DNA from: Larix kaempferi
Taxonomy: Eukaryota > Streptophyta > Pinopsida > Pinales > Pinaceae
NCBI GenBank assembly: GCA_027924585.1
Contig: BSBM01000461.1
Span: forward strand, 11,237,001-11,301,000
Direction of reading: 5' to 3'
Length of the DNA: 64,000 nucleotides
This document shows, piece by piece, positions 53,041 through 62,841 of the stretch. The stretch's first letter is position 1. Every line of letters starts with the position of its first letter. A program made the position numbers and the translations under genes. A model generated the notes under the pieces. The model searched no databases, was not told the DNA's origin, and was given only the letters and a program-made list of their open reading frames with translations.

Positions 53041-56000
53041 TTATAACAACAACAAGAAAAAAATAGATTTCTTGTAGTGATTAGGCCTAAAGCTACGCCT
53101 AGTTGTGGAAGGGATATCCAATGAGAATTATTGGTGTATACAAGGAAAACGAAGACCTCTTCAATCCTTTCCTCAACATGTATACTACTCCAGGATCTTT
53201 CCCTTGCGTCGGTAAAGGAAAAACATCAATACCAAAATCTAATTCCATGTTGAATTTTCAACTACTTTTATAAACTGGTAATTATGAGCGCAATTTTAAA
53301 ATTTTCTTTTACATAATTACACATGAAAGTATCAACCACATTAATTACTTTATGATAAGTATGACATTAACCAGTTGTAGTAGTTAACGAAATAGAGTCG
53401 AAAGTAAACACATCATATTACAATAAATATGCACAATAGACACCATGATTTAACCTGTGAAAATCCTCTCTTCTTCAGAGGAAAAAACCCAACAACCTTT
53501 CTTACAATAATATCATTAATAGAAGAACAAATTTACATCATTACCATGAAATTTAAAACCTTCTCAAATGAGTGTATACACCAGATATACCAAGCACTTA
53601 CATGTATCATGATTGTTGATGTAGGGACTTGATGTCAACCCTTATGTCTTTTCTTTGTTTGCTGAAAGCAACTAGAGATATACTTTAACACTATAACAAT
53701 CCATTGTACAACTCCACTTGATGACATTTAATCTTCTTTAGAATAAGGAAGTATGAGTCTAAGTTAGTGATAGCGCTATTAGGGATTGATCTTATTAAAG
53801 ATGATTTGGAGTGAGCAAATCCAATGCCACAGTGGCATTCAATGTGCAATAGTGGTCCTTGTTAGGACTAGATATGCACAGTAGTGAATTTGAAACATTA
53901 GATTGAACAATGTTAGCCTTGATAGGGATTGTGCTAATCTTCGACACCCTTCAAGATAAACAACATTGACCTTGGCATCCTTCAAACAAGAGAAGAATAT
54001 AAATAATGTGATGCCTGTGGATGACACCTTGAACAAGATGACTTTTGTCAACTCTAACTTTGTGCAAACAACCGAGATTGTTGTTTTTTACTTTTTTTAC
54101 TGTATCGTTGACCAAAAGAGATAGTCGTTTATTATGAAATTGACTGAACTTAACTATTGGATGCCTACAATTTGGTCTTGGGAGCTTAGAACATATCTCA
54201 TGTGCCTTGTTTAGGAGCCCAAGCTTCCCAGTGTATCTTTGGGTGCTTAAGTATGAGCCCATATAGGTTTTTTGGATGCCGCAACATATTGTAGCTAACC
54301 TCATATTCCCTAAGAAGTTACAACATATGATATTGTATGCCTTGAAACTTATTTCGAATTCCCTGAATGCAATTTCAGATACCTCACATGTGACTTCAAA
54401 TGCCTTGGGTGACCTATATATCAGACTCAAATGTCTTTTATTTCCATTAGCATGGTTGTCGGACTTGAAACCATCCTCAAAAAGTGCTTCAAGGTGCCTA
54501 TAATAAGTCTTAGAAGAGTTCAGGTGGAAGCTAAGGAGAATATTGAACCCTCATACATCAAAATGTGATCAAGATAAGAAGTAAAGATACCAACTGCTAC
54601 CTTCTACAACCTAAACCAGGGCTCACGAAGATGAACAAGATAAAATCATAAACCCCGTGAATTTTTCTTGTTGGATAAGAGTAAAGATCATGTGAAGTGA
54701 TTTGATCAAATGAGAGTGCTCACTATTTATAATTCATCATTGAGTGGGATTAACAAATCCATAAGTTAAAGAAACCACCTCTCAAAGACCACTTTTGTAA
54801 TTTTAATTTATCAATTAAAAAATTACTTTAATGCTTTTAGTTAGGGTCTTTTAATTTCCTTGTGGTCTTCTGACACTTTCATAGGGTTATTGATTTTCTA
54901 CTTGGGATAATAGCCCTTCACAATAGAAATTGAATTTTATATTTGTATTTTAGTCCTTCATTAGTGGGCTCTTGGTCCTTAATTTGGGTTCCATGACCAT
55001 AAACCCTTAAGAAAGTCATCTAGACCCTCATCTTGGTCTTCATGGCCCACATGTGCCAACTCAAGGTACATTATCAAAAATAAGAAGGATTATTCTTTGA
55101 TTGACTTAGAAGCAACATTAAAAGATCGTCTTCTAATTTCTCATCAAGGATTAAACAAATTAACTTCTAGCCCCTTCTTAGTCAAATGTTCCCCATAACC
55201 ATTGGGATCTTTCAATATATTCTGACTTGAGTCCTTATGGCTCAACTATTAAGTACAATGTCAACTTGTCTTCGCGAAGCTTCATCATAAGAAAGTGTTT
55301 TTGTTGATGTTATCTCCTTTGTACTAGGATATATTATGTCATCATTGTCGCAGTCCTTAACTAGGTCCTCAGCCTGAGGATGATGCCAATTCCCCCAAAG
55401 AATGGATCTCAATGTTAGCAAAATTTCAACACTAAGAGAGGCCTTGGGGGGAATTCAATGAGTTGGGTGCAAATGTCACTACAACACTCAACTCCTTCTG
55501 TTTATGCTAGCTCCTAAACAAAAGCCAAGGGAGGTAGACCATATAAAATCTAACGATGGTCACTTTGGAAAACATTACTTAGGATTTTAAAAAATATAGG
55601 AAACTAATATAGAAATATATCTAATAGGTAAAACAAAGAAACAATGACTAAGTAGATCAAATATTTGACATGCATATCATAGAGATCAGTGCTTTAACCA
55701 CTAGGAAGAAAAGGATATGACCATTTGTGCAGGAAACATGGTGAAGAACATGTAAAATTTTCGGGCGTATTGAGAAGCATCTTCGAAGCTCCTGAAAGAT
55801 TCCAACCAATCCTAGAGCCGCTCCCACCCAAACTAGAACATTTTAAGCTAGCTCCCAAGTTCCACAAAATGGGGAAACATTGCATCTAGTTCACCAACCC
55901 TGGGATTAGTTCCCATGCAACCATGTAAATCAACATCTACAATATAATATTTACAGAATCTTCCAATAGACTGCATTCATTTTTAACTTGATTTTTTGGA

Positions 56001-56059
56001 CCAAACCACTGTGGTGCATCATCGGAAATGATTTGTGAAGAGATTATACAACTATAGAT
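53041..56059. other. Mostly unassigned DNA with short coding-like pieces
   Basis: A 49-codon minus frame at 53248-53099 (MELDFGIDVFPLPTQGK, then GVVYMLRKGLKRSSF) looks coding but is not recognised. A 159-codon minus frame at 54430-53951 has no known motif and sits in a zone with repeated phrasing (CATGTGACTTCAAATGCC and similar). Nothing else could be assigned. Confidence 0.35.
55698..55886 (+). pseudogene. Unrecognised coding-like fragment
   Basis: Plus frame of about 60 codons ending in TAG: YDHLCRKHGEEHVKFSGVL, RSIFEAPERFQPILEPLPPK, LEHFKLAPKFHKMGKHCI. The amino-acid use and charged/Pro-rich wording look like a real protein rather than chance AT-rich DNA. No start codon, and the family is not recognised. 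It may be an isolated exon or a gene fragment carried by a repeat. Confidence 0.35.
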
Positions 56060-56312
56060 TTGTATTGATGTGTTTTTTTTTTGTACTAGGGGAATCAATA
56101 ACCAGAGATTGGGATGGTACCCGTGTGACATGGGGTCCAGGGATACAATCCTGCTACCACTATACCCCTAGGTTCCCCACACAACCCGCAAGCATGGGAC
56201 ACAAGTAAAGCTGGGTGTGATTTGAACTCGTGATCTCCAATTTGCAACAAGTGACTCCATAACAAGTGAACCGCCAATGAACCACACCCATGCGGGCTTG
56301 TATTGATGTGTT
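56060..56312 (-). mobile_element. tRNA-derived SINE with 15-bp target duplication
   Basis: The body is 56075-56297, flanked by perfect direct repeats TTGTATTGATGTGTT at 56060-56074 and 56298-56312. On the minus strand the 5' part has an A-box-like TGGTTCATTGG (about 56273-56285) and a B box GAGTTCAAATC (56219-56229) at the spacing of a tRNA-type RNA polymerase III promoter. The 3' end has an A-run next to the left duplication. Length, promoter, tail and duplication together define a SINE mobilised by LINE machinery. The family name is unknown. Confidence 0.9.
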
Positions 56313-56318
56313 GTTAAC

Positions 56319-56338
56319 TAAATAATAATAATAATAAT
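56319..56338. repeat. (TAA)n microsatellite
   Basis: About six AAT/TAA units just right of the SINE. Confidence 0.8.
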
Positions 56339-56803
56339 TAAGGTCGGCCTCACTAATTTTTTATATTTAATATTTAAGCTAATTATAGTGTTGTTGTTGT
56401 TGTTATTGTTAATTCTTAACTTAATAAAGTTAACGGGGTGGAATTATAACCCACCTTGAGATCCACATGCCTGGAGGAATTATGGGATCCAATTCTTGTT
56501 GATCTTCCTCTATAGAAAGTGTTGGAATTTATTAACATCCAAAATGTAGAAAGCTAATCAGATGACATTTTATGGATATCTTATCCAAGATTTGTCAATT
56601 TCGAAAGTCAAAAGTAGTTTTCACAACACTTAATTTTCTGTGGGTATTGTATTGTTGTTACCTGAGTATTTTTTAGGCCAAAATCAAACAAAAGTTAACA
56701 ACTAAAAACTTTGGGAGCCTGAAATAATAGATTTTACATTATCCTAGTGTCTAAATATTTAAAAACAATTTTGAAGGCAATGTGGAAAAATTCTATCTCT
56801 TAC

Positions 56804-58081
56804 CTTCAACCCGTGGTCATTATTTTCTCTGGAATCGAACATATTTTGGTATGTACTTTCATAATCATCCTCATCATCCTCTAATCGTCATACAAATTTA
56901 TCAGATTCCTGCTACACTACATGTCAGTTGAAAGCAAATTAAGTGAATATTGTACATTCAAAGGCTAAAAAAATAAGGGAGAAAATACTGACAAAAGCAT
57001 AGACCGTCATCTAGCCTACAGAACCCATGCAATTATTCCAGATACTAACCTAGAGAAATACATACTTGATAAGTGCCTTGTCATCTTCTTCCTAATCCTT
57101 TTCCTGCCAATTGATAGCAATCAAAGGTCAACGAATGAAGGATGCCTTGCAATTTGCCCCCTTAAAATGTCTTAAATATAAGTGTTGGTTCAATGGTAAA
57201 TAAAAAATTGTGTACCTTTACTTTCGTTGTACGTCGAAGGGCCTCTAACATTTCATCTGTTCTAACAGTCGATTTCATTTCTTGAAACAAGTTCGGCAGA
57301 ACTTTAAATCTCCAGAAAAGTCGGATAAATTAATCTACACGACAACATGCAAGAGTTGAAGAGTACTAAAGAATCGTGAAAATAGTCACAAATTAGAAAA
57401 TAAAAGTTTCAATTTCATAGATAATTTTCAATTTCATTGATATTATAATTCTTAACATTTAATTTCAGACATCAAATCTGTTTTTTATTTCCACGTCATT
57501 CAATCTTATGACTCCAATGTAACATTTAATTTCAGAAACAAAATCTTCTCATTAATACTGCATCACTGAAACTTGGAAGTTAGGAACCCAGGGTAAGGCA
57601 ATGATAAAACTTACCACAAACTGAAGGGAAATTTGCATGTCAAGATGTGTATTATTACACAAACACATAAATCAAGTCAGAACTAGGTAAGCCTTATCCT
57701 CATAGATTTCATCTCATCAAGGGAAGCGAGTATATCCATTTCTCTCTTGGAATATATAGTACGATTTTCTAATGACTTCATCACATCACCCATCTCCTCA
57801 GCATCTTTCTTCTTTTTTCCTTATCTTCTTCTTGCAATATATAAGTTTTAATACCATATGCTTCATCTCAATATGATTCCATGAAAACATAATCCGAGGT
57901 GAACAAGAATAATTAAATTAATTTAGATGTTTCTCGATTACCTCATCCTCAGCACACCACGGTTCAAAATTACGAGATGCACTAGACTCTACAACGTAAT
58001 CAATATTATGAGGATCTATCTTTATAGTTAACTCTGCTGAACATTTGGTACATTTGAAGTAGAATTTGAATATTTTGATAC
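56804..58081 (-). pseudogene. YJU2: YJU2/CWC16 splicing factor gene fragment
   Basis: Five exon-like blocks on the minus strand. 58081-57942 encodes IKIFKFYFKCTKCSAELTIK, then IDYVVESSASRNFEPW, keeping the CxxC zinc pair; it ends at a GTAATC donor. 57830-57699 encodes KDAEEMGDVMKSLENRTIYS, then KREMDILASLDEMKSM, after a 1-bp frameshift. 57280-57216 encodes MKSTVRTDEMLEALRR. 57103-57066 encodes EKD-stop-EEDDKALIK. 56908-56804 encodes ESDKFV-stop-RLEDDEDDYE, then STYQNMFDSRENND. These match YJU2, a first-step splicing factor of the spliceosome. Acceptor AGs and most donors are in place, so this is a duplicated gene with introns, not a retrocopy. Two stops, a frameshift and two damaged donors mark it as dead. 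N-terminal exons were not found. The symbol refers to the parent gene. Confidence 0.82.
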
Positions 58082-58158
58082 CTAAATATGTCTACAACAT
58101 TTACATAAAACATGAGTAAATTGTATCTTAGATTTTTTTACTATTGCAAAATGTTTGG

Positions 58159-58195
<37 letters not shown>
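58159..58195. repeat. Poly(A) and (AT)n microsatellite
   Basis: A run of about 15 A followed by about 11 TA units. Confidence 0.9.
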
Positions 58196-58305
58196 GGGAA
58201 ACATATTTACTTTCCAAAATACAGACCTAACGAAGAGGGTAATTAAGACCGTATCCAAAATACTACTTCCAACCCACAACAAATTCAAAATAAGTAAAGT
58301 CAATA

Positions 58306-58667
58306 CACTAGTACAAAATGAGAAATTAGTGACTAAAAATCGCATATAAATGACTATTTTTGAGTTGGCGACAAATAGTAGCTAATTTCCACTATCTTAT
58401 AGCTCGACTAACTTAGTCGTATTTATTTTAATCATTAATAGTTGCCTTATTTAGTTGTATATTTGGGCATTGATTTAGTCATTAATTTCACCAATTAATG
58501 ACTAAATCAATGACCAAATATACGAATAAATAAGGCAACTATTAATGACTAAAATAAATACGACTAAGTTAGTCGAGCTATAAGATAGTGGAAATTAGCT
58601 ACTAATAGTCATTTATATGCGAATTTTAGTCATTTTTTAGTCACAGATTTATCATTTGTGGTAGTCG
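58306..58667. mobile_element. CACTA-like hairpin element (MITE)
   Basis: A 362-bp near-perfect inverted repeat folding around TCACC at 58488-58492. The inner about 110 bp of the arms differ at only a few positions; the outer arms carry two indels. The left end is CACTAGTACAAAAT and the right end complement CGACTACCACAAAT, close to the CACTA of En/Spm transposons, and TTTAGTCA/TGACTAAA words recur like subterminal motifs. A clear 3-bp target duplication was not found. More copies of AAATGACTAATTTAGT lie just to the right (58680-58780). A transcript would form a long hairpin RNA. Confidence 0.8.
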
Positions 58668-60489
58668 TTTATGTCTATTTAGTAGTTTCATAATCATTAT
58701 ATAAATGACTAATTTAGTAGTTTCATATTATATCATTTTCTTTCATTGTCAATCAATATAAATGACTAATTTAGTCGTTTATTCATTTTATTTGTGTTCA
58801 TTCTTAATCAATACAAATGAATATGGTATTGTGACTAAATTAAAAGAATGTCATACAATATTCATTCTCATCAAATATGAATACACATGTGAATCATGCA
58901 AATTTGCATTAGTTAAGTACAACACTAAATAATATCAAGTGCAAACATATAATTCCAACCATGTAAATTGTATTATACGAAATGTTAAGTATTATAATAT
59001 ATATAAGTTCCCAACTAAATATCCATTAATGGACTAATACTAGTCCATGAAAAAAATGGTCTCCATACTTTACATGAAAATCATCTACATCGATGACTTG
59101 TCAAAATTTTGCAATGGCCACTGAGTGAAATCTTGGCAATGCCCACATAAATCCAATGATTCCCTTATTGTCACTTAACCAACCCCCCCTACACACTCGC
59201 ACATCTTGTTGCGCAACATGTGTCCTCGGTTTTCTTAATTCCTTGCCTCTTCCTATGTAAAATCTATCTTCTGACTCTATGATTTGAGACTTGATATTTT
59301 CCATCCTTGGGAAATTAAACACTGCAAAGGTGAAAAGACAAGGTATCAGTTAATACTGAATTCAATAATGTTGCAAAACATCTATGAATTAAAGAATGTG
59401 TCAAAACATGCTTATACTAACAGTACCAAAACTTTGTCATGGAGGAGTTGCATGAAAATTGTTCATTCTCAATACAACAATAAAAAAATACTAAAAAAGA
59501 ATGCATTGTTAGCTCAGAAAAGAACAATGTTTACAGTAACAAATAAAAGACTTCTTTCAAAATTGAATACCATGGTTGGCCATCCTTTTGGCATAACATC
59601 GTTGGCCTTGCCTAACTATAGATTTTCCAATAAGACACAATTACACAAAAATAAGACAACCAGACCAACAACCAATATGATACAATTACACATAAGAAAA
59701 CCTGCAAGAATCTATACTTAGATATGTTACAATTGACCTCTTTTGATTGTAAATAATTGGTAGAGACCACATTTATTCTTATGCATACTTCCTTGTGGAA
59801 AGGCCTGAAATTTTTTGTATTGAATTCATATGGCCCATCAAGTGTCTTAGTATAACAACTCATTCCAAATGTTCATTGGCAAGAGATACTGCAATGTCAA
59901 TAAACTCTTTATCTTGGAAACTTAAAGTTGGTTAGTGCAATTTAGTGCAAATAAAGAACAAATTAATAAAATTGAAATCCATTTGAGGTGACCACCTATA
60001 GGAACACTTTCAAGTGTCACTAAAACATATTTGATCAAAAAAAAGTCTTAAGTTATGAAATTTCAACTATTCTCTCAAATTTCTAGACTCAACAAAAGTA
60101 ACAAAAGAGGGTTTCCATGTAGAATTAGAAATATGGTTCTTACATTAATATTACCGAAAACCACTCATACAATTTCCCAGTCTAACAACTACATTGAAAG
60201 GATGTCAATTTGTTGATTCCACTCTACATAGAATCCAAATTCATTTTGGAAAACGGAAGATTAGAATTCTTGCATTGCGTTCTTAAAATCCTGTAATCAA
60301 AGAAACACATTTATAACTAAGTGGATCATGAAATCTAACTCACCATATCCCATTGCTAGTAGGCATAAACTTGATGCAAGATAGATAAAATATGTGGGGC
60401 ATACAAATCCATTTCCAAATGTTCTAAAATTATAAATAAATAAAAGTTTCACAAGAGTTCTGAACTTCTAAATAAATTTGAAATCAAAC
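58668..60489. other. Unassigned DNA between gene remnants
   Basis: Holds no recognised gene. Frames at 59101-59322 (minus) and 59284-59721 (plus) have no known motif. An exon-like block may lie at about 60200-60290 (minus), but no family match was convincing. Confidence 0.35.
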
Positions 60490-60727
60490 CTCTATGCACA
60501 GGCATAACTCAAGACACCAAATTTCACCACAAGTGCCACAGCAGGGCATGTAACCAGCACAACAAACATATCTGCAAAAGGCAGTAATGTTAGTAAAACA
60601 CTGCTATCAAAAATCTAATTCATAAATTTGGAAAGCAACAAGTTTTCCATCATTTAAAAAGTACCTAAAAGAAATAATTTTTCCAACAGGACAATTACCT
60701 TGACATGTCATTGTATAATTCTCATTT
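60490..60727 (-). pseudogene. Two exons of a conserved Cys-rich plant protein
   Basis: The minus block 60727-60699 (29 bp, between TTTACTGCAG and GTAATT) encodes NENYTMTCQ. The block 60571-60490 (82 bp, between TTTTGCAG and GTTTGA) encodes YVCCAGYMPCCGTCGEIWCL, then ELCLCIE. From memory these adjoin in a conserved Cys-rich, probably membrane-associated plant protein family (CQGRYVCCAGYMPC wording) of unknown function. The reading frames do not join cleanly across the intron, so about one codon seems damaged and the copy is probably dead. Flanking exons were not found. Confidence 0.45.
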
Positions 60728-60993
60728 CTGCAGTAAATAAGAGGCCCAAGTTCCACTACAACAAAATAACATATAATATTCTAGATAAAAATGCCAATTG
60801 TACAGATCAAATAACAATATTATTTGTTAATAAAATATAAATAAAATGGTAGTCACTGAGATATATTTTCAAAATCATAAAGCCCAAATAAATCACATTC
60901 TAGACATCTTATTCTAGTATTACATATAAAGGAAATGATGAAAAAATCCTTCCATAAAGCAGACAAATCTACAGATTCTATTAACTCGAGTTC

Positions 60994-61251
60994 TCAAGGC
61001 TCAGGAAGCTTCCATTCAAGAATAGACTTTAAAAATTCAATTAGAGTGACAATGACATGAAAATTTCCATACAATTTCACCAAATATGCCATGGCACATA
61101 TACTTGTCACAAACTTGGCTGAGCTCACAAAAGGAACTTGGTAATTGCAAAAAATATCATCCAGGGAAAAGTTATAAACTACAATTGGCAAGAAAGCAAC
61201 TTTACATCCTTTTGTATTAGCAGAACAATCACTTTTTAAACTAGTGAACAC
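60994..61251 (-). other. Unrecognised 85-residue open frame
   Basis: Minus frame beginning MFTSLKSDCSANTKGC, with hydrophobic segments (VAFLPIVVYNFSL and VTSICAMAYLVKLYG) and ending LEWKLPEP. Its composition is more gene-like than other frames nearby, and it lies upstream, on the same strand, of the Cys-rich exons. It could be an exon or a chance frame; no family was recognised. Confidence 0.3.
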
Positions 61252-61402
61252 ATTAAGTGATAATCAAAATCATTCCACAAATTCAAGACTCTCATGGGCT
61301 CATGCAAGATTAAAAGTAACAATTCTCAGCAGAATATTAATGGCACAAATTGCAGTCATGTGCTTATGTCAATTATTACAAAAAGAATTGTATTATTATG
61401 TA

Positions 61403-62829
61403 TGTTGGCTCCTTTCTTGGGCAGACCCGGGTTTTAATGAAGCGCAGCAACAAACCCCTTGGCGCACTGGCCCTCTCGACAATGAGCTGCGCAGCAGCTC
61501 GAGGTCTCACCCGAAGTGGCTATGGGGGGGTTAGGGAATCAAGTTTCCTTAACCGTGGTGACGCGGAGATTGCTCTTCCTCTTCAGTTCCTCAGGTATCG
61601 ACGGTCGGACTTTCCCGCAAGCCGCTCGGCGTGGCTGCGCGGATTCCTTCCTCGACAGGCCCACTGCGCAGTTTCCCCTCTCTAGCGCAGAAGGCAACTA
61701 TTCCTTGCGTCGACGCGCTAAGTACTTCCTCGCCCTTCACATCCCGCGCAGTAGCGCAGTCCTCTCTCGCTGCAGCGACAGCGCGTTACTACTTCTTCGG
61801 TACTTAATACTTATAGCTATCAAGGGACCTTTCCAACTCACTCAAACAGTCGCAAAGATAATACAAGAGTCTCGCATACACAGATAATGAACTCTAAATA
61901 GTTATCATTCACGCAAACATTATAACAGGAAGACATATGTGAAGCTCATCTCCTCGAAGAAAACCACATCCACGGGAGTTTATATTAACCAGAAAACCAT
62001 AGAGTTATACAATATGCTGCGCACACAGCTGCAACCTTAGATCTTTACAGGAAACTCCACGCACACAGCTGGGAGCCCTTCTCTTCACTAGTCTCTTCTC
62101 TATAGAGATTACAAAGGAGCAGACGTCACACAGACTGTCTGGCAACTCAGGGATTAGCTCCTCGGCTATCCGATTCTACTCTAGTTCTACACACAGTAGA
62201 AACATACCAAAGGACAATCAACACATGATCTATCCTCAAGAGTATCTAACTCTTACTTGCTAACTTTCTCTAACTTCCGACTAACCAACTAACATTTATC
62301 CATTACAATTGTTCATATATATAGGTGGCCATGGCGGTCGCACCTTTACAAGACTGTGGGCCTTTCCCAACAGTGATTCCCAAAAACCCTAACCACGCAC
62401 ATGGCTAGGTGTACTGTAGGCGCCGCTTGCAGTCACGTCGCCGCTTCCTGCAGGCTCCATGAATTCCGGCGCAGATTGTGGGTATGGGCGATTGTCCTTC
62501 GCCTTCAATGCTCTGGTCCATTGCTCCTCCTTGATCCGAGCAACCATAACTTCTGTACTAAGCCTTTAAATGAGGGTAGTTGAGCCCTCTACTCCATCGC
62601 CTTATTTATTATGGTAGCTGAGCCACCTTCATTCTTCGATGATGTGCGCGCGAGCTCCGCGATTTCCGGTCCATGATCTTTGCTGAGCTTGTCCATCTGG
62701 CACCGTACTGCGCACCGTCTCCTTCTTGCCCAAAACTTAGTGCTTGTCCCAAAATTAGCACTTTCCTTTCATACTTGTCTTTTCCCCAAAATTCGCAGCT
62801 TTACCGCAGCTACGACCTAGGCTCCAACA
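61403..62829 (-). repeat. 3' LTR of a GC-richer LTR element
   Basis: About 1427 bp between TGTTGGCTCC and GGCTCCAACA, so the ends form the inverted repeat TGTTGG/CCAACA. It is clearly more GC- and CpG-rich than its surroundings. A TATA box (CTATATATAT, minus strand) lies at 62315-62324. It directly follows the coiled-coil ORF on the minus strand, and a polypurine-like TTAGGGGCC lies at the junction. The partner LTR lies beyond the window, so the left boundary rests on the terminal bases only. Open frames across it have no motif. Confidence 0.7.
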
Positions 62830-62841
62830 GGCCCCTAACAC
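62830..62841 (-). other. Probable polypurine tract
   Basis: Minus strand GTGTTAGGGGCC between the ORF stop and the LTR TGTTGG. Confidence 0.6.

Noticed and set aside
53951-54430. 159-codon minus frame as a host gene
   Set aside because: No recognisable motif, atypical composition and repeated phrasing; kept only as a note in the unassigned region.
56095-56285. tRNA gene on the minus strand
   Set aside because: A and B boxes are present, but there is no cloverleaf or acceptor stem; a 223-bp body with A-tail and target duplication makes it a SINE.
61244-61887. Plus-strand frames as GC-rich genes
   Set aside because: They overlap each other in a CpG-rich LTR and have no motif or conserved start.
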